Source: an uncultured Opitutia bacterium
Lineage (GTDB): Bacteria > Verrucomicrobiota > Verrucomicrobiia > Opitutales > UBA953
Assembly (NCBI GenBank): GCA_903882335.1
Contig: CAIRWP010000131.1
Span: 1-44,003 of the forward strand
Reading direction: 5' to 3'
Length of the DNA stretch: 44,003 nucleotides
Of the stretch, positions 16,840 through 24,078 are shown piece by piece. Each line of letters starts with the position of its first letter. Positions within the stretch are counted from its first letter, which is position 1. The translations under genes were made by a program, and so were the position numbers. The notes below the pieces were generated by a model. It was not told where the DNA came from. It saw only the letters and a list, made by a program, of their open reading frames with translations, and ran no database searches.

Positions 16840-17709
16840 TCAGCGGATCATCTGGCCTTCCCGCGAGGCCTTCTTGCGGAACTCGGCGAGGATGCGGGCG
16901 GTGTGGGGGCCGGGCTTGCCGGTGCCGATCTTGCGGGCGTCGACTTCGATCACCGGGATGACTTCCGCGGCGGTGCCGGTGAGGAAGCACTCGTCGGCGT
17001 TCCAGACGTCGTAGCGGGTGATGTTCGTCTCGACGGTCGGGATGCCGAGGGCCGCGGCGACCTCGAGGGCGACCTGCCGAGTGATGCCGACGAGCGCGCC
17101 GGCATGGGAGGCGGGGGTGATGAGGCGGCCCTTGTGGATCAGGAAGACGTTGTCCCCCGTGCACTCGGCGACGTAGCCCTGTTCGTTGAGCATGAGGCAT
17201 TCGTGGAAGCCGTGCTGCTGGGCCTCCATCTTCGCCATGATGTTGTTCAGGTAGTTGAGGGACTTGATCATCGGCGGCAGGGCGGCCGGGCTGATGCGGC
17301 GCGTCGGCGCGGTGATGATGCGCATGCCGGTCGTGTAGAGCTCCTCCGGGTAGAGCTTGATGCTGTCCGCGATGCAGATGATGGAGGGCTTCGGGCAGTT
17401 CTTCGGCGAGAGGCCGAGGTCGCCGAAGCCGCGCGAGACGACTAGGCGGATGTAACCGTCGGTCAGGTTGTTGCGCCGGCAGGATTCGCAGACGATCTCG
17501 GCGATCTCCGCGCGGGTCCAGGGCATGTCGAGGCACAGGGCCTTGGCCGACATCTCGAGACGCTCGAGGTGCTCGTCCAAGCGGAAGACGCAGCCTTGGT
17601 AGAGGCGGATGCCTTCGAAGATGCCGTCGCCATAGAGGAAGCCATGGTCGAAGACGGAGATCTTGGCCTCAGCCTTAGGGTAGAACTTACCGTCGATGTA
17701 GACTTCCAT
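16840..17709 (-). CDS. ilvE: Class IV aminotransferase (branched-chain type)
   Basis: 289-residue fold-type IV PLP enzyme. The N-terminus EVYIDGKFYP, SVFDHGFLYGDGIFEGIR and FRLDEHLERL are typical of IlvE/D-amino-acid aminotransferase/ADC lyase enzymes. The PLP lysine is in KSLNYLNNIMAK, and the phosphate-binding segments are AECTGDNVFLI and GITRQVALEVA. The length and SLNYLNNI motif favour branched-chain aminotransferase, making Val, Leu and Ile from their keto acids, but D-amino acid aminotransferase cannot be excluded. It lies 22 nt ahead of the exporter pair and 78 nt after the PaaK-like gene. Confidence 0.88.
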   Translation of the reverse strand: MEVYIDGKFYPKAEAKISVFDHGFLYGDGIFEGIRLYQGCVFRLDEHLERLEMSAKALCLDMPWTRAEIAEIVCESCRRNNLTDGYIRLVVSRGFGDLGLSPKNCPKPSIICIADSIKLYPEELYTTGMRIITAPTRRISPAALPPMIKSLNYLNNIMAKMEAQQHGFHECLMLNEQGYVAECTGDNVFLIHKGRLITPASHAGALVGITRQVALEVAAALGIPTVETNITRYDVWNADECFLTGTAAEVIPVIEVDARKIGTGKPGPHTARILAEFRKKASREGQMIR

Positions 17710-17787
17710 GTTGGGAAAAGCCCACCTTGGCGGGTTGGCCAGGGATTTTCCAGCCCGAAACCCCTTTTTTAAAGCGATGGTGCTGGT

Positions 17788-19020
17788 TTAAGCCACCCGC
17801 AGCGTCAGCCGGAACTTCCCCGAATCCTCCGGGGCGATCCGGTCGGTGTCCGCCAAGGTGACGGGCCTTCCCAGCCTTTCAGTCAACCGCGCGGCCAGCA
17901 GCGGGTGGAGGGCGGAGAGGTTGCCGTTCGCGTGTTCCGGTAGCAGGGTGAGCTCCGCCGAGCCGTCGGCGGATTGGCGCAGTTGGTAGTGGGCGACGCC
18001 GGTGATGTCCTGGAAGCATCCGTCGACCATCCGGGTGGTGACCACGCGGCCGTCGGCGCCCCTCAGCGTATCGCGCAGGCGCCCGTGGACGATCCAGCGT
18101 CCGCCCGACCGCTCGGCGTGGTCTCCGATCTCGTAACGGACCAAGGGCAGGTACTCGTTGGTGAGGGTCGTCACGAGCAGCTGGCCCACGCCGCTTTCGT
18201 CGACGTCGGCCAGTTCGAGTTCCGCGGTCTCCGGGGAGCCGAGCATGCCACCGTCGGGGTGGTCGATCAGGAGGTGGCCGGTCTCGCTGGAGCCGTAAAG
18301 GTTGATGACCGGCACGCCGAAGACGCGCTCGAGGATGCGTCGGTGGACGACGCTGGCGTACTCGTAGCTGGTCAGGATGAACCGCAGGGAAGGGAAGCGG
18401 AGCCCGTGGCGTTCGCAGTGGAGCGCGAACCAGGCCCCGTGCACCGGGTCGACATCGAGGAAGGTCGGCGCCCAGGCCGCGGTCTCGGCCGCCATCTGCG
18501 CGAGTTTCTCCTCCGGGAGGGCGAACGGGATGCGCGACTGGTTGACGAACAGCGTCGAGCCGAGGGTGCGCTGCTCGACATTGAGCCAGCGGGCGAAGCA
18601 GCTGACACCGCTGCAACCGGGCGTGGTCAGCACCGCGCGTCGGGCCGCGGGATTGGCCGCAAGCAGGCCGGCGATCAGGGGGTGCCGTCGGAGAACCCTG
18701 GCCTCCTGCTCGGCCCACCAGGTCCGGCCGAAAATCACCCGCACGCTGGCCCCGGAGGTCCCGGAGGTGCTTTCTTCCTCAATTTCGCCGGACTTCTCCA
18801 AGGTCAGCAAATCGAAGCGCCGCGGCAGGAAATCGCCGGGCGAGTGCGCGCGTAACTCGGCCTTGGTGATCCGCGGCAGGTCTTCCAGCCGGGCTTCGGG
18901 GCGGGCCAGGGCCGACCGCCAATCCGGCCGTTCATAAAAAGGCACGCTGGCCGTGGCCGCCAAAGCCCGGTCGAGGCGGGAAGTGCGGTCGGAAGCGGAG
19001 GGGCGGAGGATTCCCGGCAT
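17788..19020 (-). CDS. PaaK/F390-synthetase-like AMP-forming enzyme
   Basis: 410-residue member of the adenylate-forming superfamily resembling phenylacetate-CoA ligase and coenzyme F390 synthetase. The phosphate-binding loop is STSGTSG (84-90), the second motif NLYGSSETGHL, and the adenosine/ribose-binding part LVRYEIGDHAER followed by HGRLRDTLRGADG. The C-terminal small domain is present but short (phenylacetate-CoA ligase is about 430). Substrate is unknown; acyl-CoA ligation or acyl-AMP transfer is the general chemistry. ATG 19020 is preceded by AGGGAG and a reasonable promoter. Not recognised beyond the family level. Confidence 0.82.
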   Translation of the reverse strand: MPGILRPSASDRTSRLDRALAATASVPFYERPDWRSALARPEARLEDLPRITKAELRAHSPGDFLPRRFDLLTLEKSGEIEEESTSGTSGASVRVIFGRTWWAEQEARVLRRHPLIAGLLAANPAARRAVLTTPGCSGVSCFARWLNVEQRTLGSTLFVNQSRIPFALPEEKLAQMAAETAAWAPTFLDVDPVHGAWFALHCERHGLRFPSLRFILTSYEYASVVHRRILERVFGVPVINLYGSSETGHLLIDHPDGGMLGSPETAELELADVDESGVGQLLVTTLTNEYLPLVRYEIGDHAERSGGRWIVHGRLRDTLRGADGRVVTTRMVDGCFQDITGVAHYQLRQSADGSAELTLLPEHANGNLSALHPLLAARLTERLGRPVTLADTDRIAPEDSGKFRLTLRVA

Positions 19021-19032
19021 GGCAAGCTCCCT

Positions 19033-19060
19033 AATCTAGTCCGATCTGCGTAAAAAGCAA
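19033..19060 (-). promoter_or_regulatory. Candidate promoter of the PaaK-like gene
   Basis: On the minus strand TTGCTT (19060-19055), 16 nt, TAGATT (19038-19033; 4 of 6 matches). ATG 19020 follows 12 nt later, with AGGGAG in the short leader. Confidence 0.45.
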
Positions 19061-19074
19061 AAGGCCGCGGCGGT

Positions 19075-19884
19075 TCAGCCGAGGATTTCCTCCTCCACGC
19101 GGTTGCGGAGGATCCCGATGCCGTCGATCTCGACCTCCATCACGTCACCGGGGCGGAGCCAGCTGGGCGGGACCTGCGCCATGCCGACGCCGGCGGGCGA
19201 GCCGGTGAGGATCACGGCGCCAGCGGGCAGGGTCGAACTGCCGGAGAGGAAGGCGATCAGGTCGGCGACCTTGAACTGCATCGACGACGTGTGGGCGTCC
19301 TGCCGCACCGCCCCGTTGAGTCGGAAGCGAAGCCGCAGGGACTGGGGGTCGCGGAGCTCGTCGGTCGTGACCAGGCAGGGCCCCAGCGGGCAGAACGTGT
19401 CGAAAGATTTGCCCCTCGTCCATTGGCCGCCGCTCCATTCCTTCTGCCAGTCCCGGGCGGAGACGTCATTGGCGCAGCAGTAGCCGAGCACGTGGTCGAG
19501 CGCCTGCGCCGGCGTGACGTTGCGGCAGTCGCGTCCGATGACCACCGCCAGCTCGCCCTCGTAATCCACCTTGTCGCTGCGCAGGAAACGCGGCAGGCGG
19601 ACGGCGGTCTCGTGACCCACGACGCTGGCCGGGCTCTTCATGAAGATGGTCGGGTGGGTCTGCTGCGTGGCCCCGAACTCCTTCGCGTGGTCGGCGTAGT
19701 TCACCCCGGCGCAGAAGATTGCCGTCGGCACGACGCAGGGCAGGGGGAGTCCTGGGCTGACGACCTGGGGAGTCGTCTGGAAGCGTCCACCGCGGAGAGT
19801 GACCTGACGCCAGGTGCCGTCGGGTTCGGCGATGGCCTGCACTGGCCGGCCGGTGAGCGTGTCCATGAAGGCGTAGACTTTCAT
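19075..19884 (-). CDS. Fumarylacetoacetate hydrolase (FAH) family protein
   Basis: 269 residues of the FAH/HpaG fold, which includes acylpyruvases, 2-keto-4-pentenoate hydratases and fumarylacetoacetases. Seen: CAGVNYADHAKE, KSPASVVG, VDYEGELAVVIGRDC (metal-binding E-x-E region), GYCCANDVSARDWQ and ILTGSPAGVGMAQ. I chose ATG 19884 over GTG 19893 because AAGGG lies 8 nt before the ATG, a proper Shine-Dalgarno distance. It is divergent from the Gfo/Idh/MocA gene. The substrate is not clear; acylpyruvate hydrolysis or oxaloacetate decarboxylation is usual for stand-alone members. Confidence 0.9.
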   Translation of the reverse strand: MKVYAFMDTLTGRPVQAIAEPDGTWRQVTLRGGRFQTTPQVVSPGLPLPCVVPTAIFCAGVNYADHAKEFGATQQTHPTIFMKSPASVVGHETAVRLPRFLRSDKVDYEGELAVVIGRDCRNVTPAQALDHVLGYCCANDVSARDWQKEWSGGQWTRGKSFDTFCPLGPCLVTTDELRDPQSLRLRFRLNGAVRQDAHTSSMQFKVADLIAFLSGSSTLPAGAVILTGSPAGVGMAQVPPSWLRPGDVMEVEIDGIGILRNRVEEEILG

Positions 19885-19919
19885 CGTCGTCACCCTTGCA
19901 GTGGGCGTGCCGAAAGGCG

Positions 19920-19942
19920 AACTCCCGTTCTAAACGGAAGTT
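19920..19942. promoter_or_regulatory. 23-bp near-perfect palindrome in a divergent intergenic region
   Basis: AACTCCCGTT (19920-19929), a CTA centre, and AACGGAAGTT (19933-19942) form 10-bp arms with a single mismatch. It lies 36 nt upstream of the FAH ATG and 82 nt upstream of the Gfo/Idh/MocA ATG. It is a plausible operator for a dimeric regulator, or a stem-loop in the FAH mRNA leader (one G-U). Confidence 0.5.
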
Positions 19943-19988
19943 TCTGGGCATTTAGGCATGATTTGTGCCCATCAGTAACTATCCGGGG

Positions 19989-20017
19989 TTGTCGTGTGTC
20001 GAGTTTTGGCCCTACCT
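19989..20017 (+). promoter_or_regulatory. Candidate promoter of the Gfo/Idh/MocA gene
   Basis: TTGTCG (19989-19994), 17 nt, CTACCT (20012-20017), then 6 nt to ATG 20024. The -10 is poor, so this rests mainly on spacing like that seen at other genes here. Confidence 0.25.
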
Positions 20018-20023
20018 ACCCCC

Positions 20024-21313
20024 ATGCGATTGCCCCGTCGTTCCTTCCTGCGCAAAGCGGCTGTTGCCGCCGTCGGTTTCACCATCATCCCCCGCCATGT
20101 GCTGGGGCGCGGTTTCGTCCCGCCGAGCGAGACGTTGAACCACGTCATCGTCGGTTGCGGCGGCATCTCCGGCTCCGGGGCTCACTTCGGCGACCATATG
20201 AAAGGCGCCCATCGGGTGCTCGCGGTGTGCGACGTCGATGACAACCACGCCCGGAACCGCGTGAACCAGGTCAAGGCCGCCGGCGGCAATACCCCGCTCA
20301 GCACGCGCGATTTCCGCGAGGTCATCGGCCTCGCCGACGCCGACGTGGTGCACGTCTGCACGCCGCCCCATTGGCATGGCGTCATCGCCGCCCAGGCGGC
20401 GCGCGCCGGCAAGGCCGTCTGGTGCGAGAAGCCCCTGACCCGCACAATCGGCGAGGGTCTCGCCCTGCGCAAGGTCGTGCAGGAGACCCGCGTGCCGTTC
20501 CGCGTGAACACCTGGTTCCGCCTCAATCGCACCAACTACTACGGCGTCGGTCCCGCCCGCGACATCCGTCGCGTGGTCGCCAGCGGCGTCCTCGGCGGCC
20601 CGCTGACCGTGCGCCTCGCCTGCGTCGGCGGCATCGCCTGGAAGGTGAACCTCTGGGTCGGCAAGCCTAACCTCGAGCCCCAGCCGGTCCCCGCCCACCT
20701 CGATTGGGACATGTATTGCGGCCCGTCGCAGCTGATCCCCTACCACCCGCACCGCGCCCACGGTTCGTTCCGCGGTTACTGGAATTTCGACCAGGGCGGT
20801 CTGGGTGACATGGGCCAGCACTTCCTCGATCCGGTCCAGTACTTCCTCGGCAAGGACAAGGAGTTCCCGGTGTCCGTTGAAGCCGATGCCCCGGCGCAGG
20901 ACGCCATGGCCTGCGGCGTCTGGAAGACCGTGACGCTCACCTACGCCGACGGCACCCGCATCATCCTCGAGTCCGAGCTCGCCGAGCGCGGCGAGAAGCC
21001 GTTCATCGAGGGACCGAACGGCAAGCTCTTCGCCAACCTGCGCTCCGACCGTCCCGAGCTCATCCGACAGGCGATGGAATTCCCGCTGCCCGAGTACCAA
21101 GAGGACGACTTCGACGCCTGCGTGCGCGAGAAGCGTCCGTTCGGCTACGGCGTCGACGAGGCCTTCCACAGTTCGACCATCGTCAACCTCGCGGCCCTCG
21201 CCGTCCGCCTGGGTCGTCCGCTTAAGTTCAAGCCCGACGGCTCCGGTTTCATCGGTGACGCCCAGGCCGACCGGCTCCACTCGCCCGTGCTGCGCGGGCC
21301 TTGGTCGATCTAA
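20024..21313 (+). CDS. Tat-exported Gfo/Idh/MocA family oxidoreductase
   Basis: 429-residue NAD(P)-dependent oxidoreductase of the Gfo/Idh/MocA family acting on sugars or cyclitols. ATG 20024 begins a twin-arginine signal (PRRSFLRKA, then a hydrophobic stretch to HVLGRG), implying folded export with cofactor bound. The Rossmann loop GCGGISGSG is at 44-52, and the catalytic-lysine motif EKPLT at 135-139. The substrate domain contains the segment DWDMYCGPS and FDQGGLGDMGQHFLDP, typical of the secreted verrucomicrobial/planctomycetal members. Substrate unknown. The next gene follows 18 nt later. Confidence 0.93.
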   Translation: MRLPRRSFLRKAAVAAVGFTIIPRHVLGRGFVPPSETLNHVIVGCGGISGSGAHFGDHMKGAHRVLAVCDVDDNHARNRVNQVKAAGGNTPLSTRDFREVIGLADADVVHVCTPPHWHGVIAAQAARAGKAVWCEKPLTRTIGEGLALRKVVQETRVPFRVNTWFRLNRTNYYGVGPARDIRRVVASGVLGGPLTVRLACVGGIAWKVNLWVGKPNLEPQPVPAHLDWDMYCGPSQLIPYHPHRAHGSFRGYWNFDQGGLGDMGQHFLDPVQYFLGKDKEFPVSVEADAPAQDAMACGVWKTVTLTYADGTRIILESELAERGEKPFIEGPNGKLFANLRSDRPELIRQAMEFPLPEYQEDDFDACVREKRPFGYGVDEAFHSSTIVNLAALAVRLGRPLKFKPDGSGFIGDAQADRLHSPVLRGPWSI

Positions 21314-21331
21314 CCACCGACTTCCTTCCTC

Positions 21332-22264
21332 ATGAAATTTTCCCTGTCCCTTCTGCTGCTCGCCGCCGCGACCTTCGCGGCGGACCCGGCCAAGCCCACC
21401 GCCAAGGCCGCGGCCAAGCCGGCCGCGAGCAAGGCTGCGCCGAACCCGGAGCAGCTGGCCGCCGCCGCCCGCGTCCAGGCCATGCAGGAAATGGTCAACG
21501 CCGCCCGGCGTTTCCCGGCCGCCACGCCGGAAGCAAAGGCTTTCTTCGATCAGCTCCGCGCCCAGCGCACCGCCGCCGCCGATCCCGAGGCGCGCGCCGC
21601 CCTCGACCAGGCCTTGGCGATGGATCCCGCCGTCGCGGTCCGCCTGCCGCTCAGCGAAGCTCCCGTGAAGGCCGTCGAACTCCCGGCCGGTACCACGTCG
21701 GAGACCAAACTGGCCGAACTGGAACGCCAGCTCGACCTCGGGCAGTCGCCCCGTGCGCTGTCCGCGGCGGAGCTCGTCCCGCTCGCCGCCGGCGAGGACT
21801 TCGCCGCCGCCCATCGCGCCGCGCGCCTCCTGCGTCGCGTCGACCCGGCCGCCGCGGCCCCCGTGCTCTGGCAGCGCCTCGCCAAGCTCACCTCGCGCGA
21901 GCAGGTGCAGCTGACGGAGGATGAGCTCCTGCGTCTGCCCGTGAAGTTCGCCGGCACCGGCGCCCCCGCCGCTCCGTCGGGTTCCTCGGCCGCGAAGGCC
22001 GCTTTCCTGCGGGTCTCCGCCGTGCGTGCCTCGGTGGCGCTGTCCAAGGAGGCCTTGCTCCCGCTCCTCAAGTCGACCACCGCCAACGAACTCAACGAAG
22101 CCGCCTGGGAGGCGGTGCCCCGCGTTTTCGCGCGCACCGATCGTCCGGCGCTCGAGGCCGCCGCCAAGGATCTCCTCGAGGCCGCCGCCAAGGCCCGCGA
22201 GGCGAAAACCGAGCCCGGTCGTCTTTACCCGAAGGCCAAGGCCGCGCTCGACGCCTTGCGCTGA
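21332..22264 (+). CDS. Exported alanine-rich protein, unknown function
   Basis: 310 residues with a signal peptide (MKFSLSLLLLAAATFAA) and an Ala/Lys-rich lead (KPTAKAAAKPAASKAAP). The rest is strongly helical and Ala/Glu-rich, with repeated short helices such as DFAAAHRAARLLRRVDPAAA and NEAAWEAVPRVFARTDRPA that could be HEAT-like. No catalytic motif is seen and I do not recognise a family. It follows the Gfo/Idh/MocA gene by 18 nt. Confidence 0.7.
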   Translation: MKFSLSLLLLAAATFAADPAKPTAKAAAKPAASKAAPNPEQLAAAARVQAMQEMVNAARRFPAATPEAKAFFDQLRAQRTAAADPEARAALDQALAMDPAVAVRLPLSEAPVKAVELPAGTTSETKLAELERQLDLGQSPRALSAAELVPLAAGEDFAAAHRAARLLRRVDPAAAAPVLWQRLAKLTSREQVQLTEDELLRLPVKFAGTGAPAAPSGSSAAKAAFLRVSAVRASVALSKEALLPLLKSTTANELNEAAWEAVPRVFARTDRPALEAAAKDLLEAAAKAREAKTEPGRLYPKAKAALDALR

Positions 22265-22288
22265 GCGGTTCCCCCGCGCGATTGTCGC

Positions 22289-22318
22289 TTGCCCCGCCGA
22301 GGCCTTGGGCCTTGCAAT
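22289..22318 (+). promoter_or_regulatory. Candidate promoter of aroK
   Basis: TTGCCC (22289-22294), 18 nt, TGCAAT (22313-22318; 4 of 6 matches), 6 nt to ATG 22325. Predicts transcription starting at the start codon. Confidence 0.4.
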
Positions 22319-22324
22319 GAGGGC

Positions 22325-22897
22325 ATGTCGCCCGCTGCCACCAAGGATGCCGCGCCCAACCTGCTGCTCGCGGGTTTCATGGGCACCGGCAAGTCCGCGC
22401 TCGGCCGGCAGCTCGCCAAGCGCTGGCGCCGCCCGTTCCTCGACACCGACGAACTGGTCGAGAAACTCGCCGGCACCAGCATCGCCGATATTTTCGCGGA
22501 GCACGGCGAGGAACATTTCCGCGCCCTGGAGCGCCAGGTCGTCGAGTCCCTGCTCCCCGCGGAGGGGGCCGTCATCGCCTGCGGCGGCGGGCTCGTCGTC
22601 CCGCCCGGCATGGGCGAGCTCGTCCGCAGCAAGGGAGTGGTCATCACGCTCTTCGCCTCCGTCGACACCATCCTCCGCCGCACCTCCGGCAACAACCGGC
22701 GCCCCCTGCTCAAGGGGGACGACCCCGAGGCCCGCATCCGCGAGCTGATGAAGAAGCGCGAGCAGGCCTACCTGCAGGCCGGCATCGCGGTCTACACCGA
22801 CGGCCGCTCCCTGCAGCAGCTTTGCGTGATCGTCGAGCGGGTCTACCAGCGTGAGGTGCGAGCCGCCCTCAAGGGCCCGGGTAAGCGTCGGGATTGA
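22325..22897 (+). CDS. aroK: Shikimate kinase
   Basis: Phosphorylates shikimate at the 3-OH with ATP in the chorismate pathway. 190 residues with Walker A GFMGTGKS (17-24), the shikimate-binding DTDELVE (Asp pair), FAEHGEEHFRALE, the CGGGLVV loop (GGG motif), and the lid region RRTSGNNRRPLL. I chose ATG 22325 since it places the P-loop near residue 20, as in the family; the in-frame ATG at 22289 would lie over the putative promoter. The last 29 nt overlap the convergent aat gene. DAHP synthase (25.6 kb) and trpD (35.7 kb) belong to the same pathway. Confidence 0.95.
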   Translation: MSPAATKDAAPNLLLAGFMGTGKSALGRQLAKRWRRPFLDTDELVEKLAGTSIADIFAEHGEEHFRALERQVVESLLPAEGAVIACGGGLVVPPGMGELVRSKGVVITLFASVDTILRRTSGNNRRPLLKGDDPEARIRELMKKREQAYLQAGIAVYTDGRSLQQLCVIVERVYQREVRAALKGPGKRRD

Positions 22898-23552
22898 ACC
22901 ACGGGTCGCCCGTCGGGGGGAGGTCGCGCTGCGCCCGCAGGCAGGCCAGGAAGTCAGCGCGCCGCACCGCGAAGGCCCCGAGGCTCGCGAGGTGCTCGGT
23001 CGGCATCTGGCAGTCGACGAGCACGAAGCCGGAGGCCAGCAGACGTTCCACCAGCCGGACAAAACCGACCTTCGAGGCGTCGCTGCGCCGGTGGAACATG
23101 GACTCGCCGTGGAAGACCCGGCCGACGGCCACGCCGTAGAGTCCGCCGACGAGCTCGCCGTGCCAGCGGACCTCGACGCTATGGGCATGTCCGGCGCGGT
23201 GTAGGGCGACGTAGGCGGCGATCATCTCATCGGTGATCCAGGTGCCGTCCTGCCCGGGGCGCGGCGCAGCGGCGCAGGCCCGCATCACGCCCGCGAAGTC
23301 CTGGTCGAAGGTGACCGTCCAGCCCGGCTTGCGCAACGTGCGGCGCAGGCTGTCGGTGACGCGCAGTTCCCCCGGGAGCAGGACGAAGCGAGGGTCGGGG
23401 CACCACCAGGCCACCGGGTCGCCCTCGGAGTACCAAGGAAAAATCCCGGAGCGGTAGGCCGCGAGCAAGGCGACCTCGTCAAGCGGACCCCCGGTCGCCA
23501 AGGGCGAACGGGCAGGGGCCTTGGCCGGGTCGCCTCGGGTCCATTCGGTCAT
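22869..23552 (-). CDS. aat: Leucyl/phenylalanyl-tRNA-protein transferase
   Basis: Adds Leu or Phe from aminoacyl-tRNA to the N-terminal Lys or Arg of proteins, marking them for ClpAP via ClpS (N-degron pathway). 227 residues with the diagnostic motifs AAYRSGIFPWYSEGDP, WWCPDPR, HSVEVR, GGLYGVAVGRVFHGESMF and DCQMPTEHLASLGA. It is full length. Its 3' end overlaps aroK by 29 nt on the other strand. The next minus-strand gene lies downstream of nothing shared, so it is probably a single-gene unit. clpS/clpA are not in the window. Confidence 0.95.
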   Translation of the reverse strand: MTEWTRGDPAKAPARSPLATGGPLDEVALLAAYRSGIFPWYSEGDPVAWWCPDPRFVLLPGELRVTDSLRRTLRKPGWTVTFDQDFAGVMRACAAAPRPGQDGTWITDEMIAAYVALHRAGHAHSVEVRWHGELVGGLYGVAVGRVFHGESMFHRRSDASKVGFVRLVERLLASGFVLVDCQMPTEHLASLGAFAVRRADFLACLRAQRDLPPTGDPWFNPDAYPGP

Positions 23553-23590
23553 CGGCCGTCATCAAGCGGCGACCGAGGCACGGGGCAAGT

Positions 23591-23926
23591 TCAGTCCTTG
23601 GTGATATTGTAGACCGAAGGGATCGAGATCCCGAGCTCGGCCGCGATCTCGCGGACGGGGACGTCCTTCTTCCGGAGGGCCTTGGCCTTGGAGCGCATCG
23701 CTTCGCTGATCTGGGCGCGGGCGCGATTCGGGCGGGACAGTAGCTTGACGAGCCGGCGGGCCAGTTCGTTCTTGGAAAGGGAGGAGACCTCGCGCTCGAT
23801 CAGGGAGCGGCGTTCGGTGTGCTCATCCTCCCAGGCCTGGACGGCCAGGTCGCGGGCCCTGGAAAGGGCGGCGCGGACATAGGCGTCCTTCGAGGTGAAG
23901 GTGCTAGGGTCGAGGTCGATTTTCAT
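23591..23926 (-). CDS. Small HTH DNA-binding protein, unknown role
   Basis: 111 residues from ATG 23926 (MKIDLDPSTFTSKDAYV), preferred over the in-frame ATG 54 nt upstream, which adds a basic, non-conserved lead. The first 75 residues are helical and charged. The C-terminus ends in a helix-turn-helix (VREIAAELGISIPSVYNITK), like the resolvase/invertase C-terminal HTH, but no recombinase catalytic domain is present. It is probably a small transcription regulator. The upstream gap is unusually AT-rich for this genome and holds direct repeats and a short palindrome, which could be its own operator. Confidence 0.7.
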   Translation of the reverse strand: MKIDLDPSTFTSKDAYVRAALSRARDLAVQAWEDEHTERRSLIEREVSSLSKNELARRLVKLLSRPNRARAQISEAMRSKAKALRKKDVPVREIAAELGISIPSVYNITKD

Positions 23927-23979
23927 GGAAAGGGACGGGGTTTTAGGACGGGAAACGAAGCGGCTAGGTCGATTTGTCA

Positions 23980-23989
23980 AACAATTGTT
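23980..23989. promoter_or_regulatory. 10-bp palindrome beside a TTGACA element
   Basis: AACAATTGTT is a perfect palindrome. It overlaps the edge of TTGACA on the minus strand (23980-23975), a consensus -35 for the small HTH gene, although the matching -10 17 nt on (CGTTTC) is poor. An operator overlapping the promoter is possible. Confidence 0.3.
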
Positions 23990-24051
23990 AATCGCAAGTT
24001 TTATAATAAATGGGAAAAGTCAAACCATGGGTACGCATTACGTCCCAGAAT

Positions 24052-24071
24052 TTCCCTTAATGTTCCCTTAA
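24052..24071. repeat. Direct 9-bp repeat TTCCCTTAA with 11-bp period
   Basis: TTCCCTTAA occurs at 24052-24060 and 24063-24071, one DNA helical turn apart, inside an AT-rich gap of about 150 nt between nadA and the HTH gene. The phasing suits two protein monomers bound to one face of the DNA. Confidence 0.5.
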
Positions 24072-24078
24072 GATTTTC

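Noticed and set aside
17710..17787. Possible terminator or promoter between the PaaK-like gene and the aminotransferase
   Set aside because: The run of T/A at 17765-17775 and the CCAGC/GCTGG pairing do not form a compact stem, and no good -35/-10 is seen.
20012..23188. Very long open frame (over 1000 codons) on the minus strand
   Set aside because: It runs antisense to the Gfo/Idh/MocA, exported-protein and aroK genes and through the aat 3' part. The product is low-complexity Gly/Ala/Arg/Glu-rich with no motif, as expected from codon bias in GC-rich DNA.
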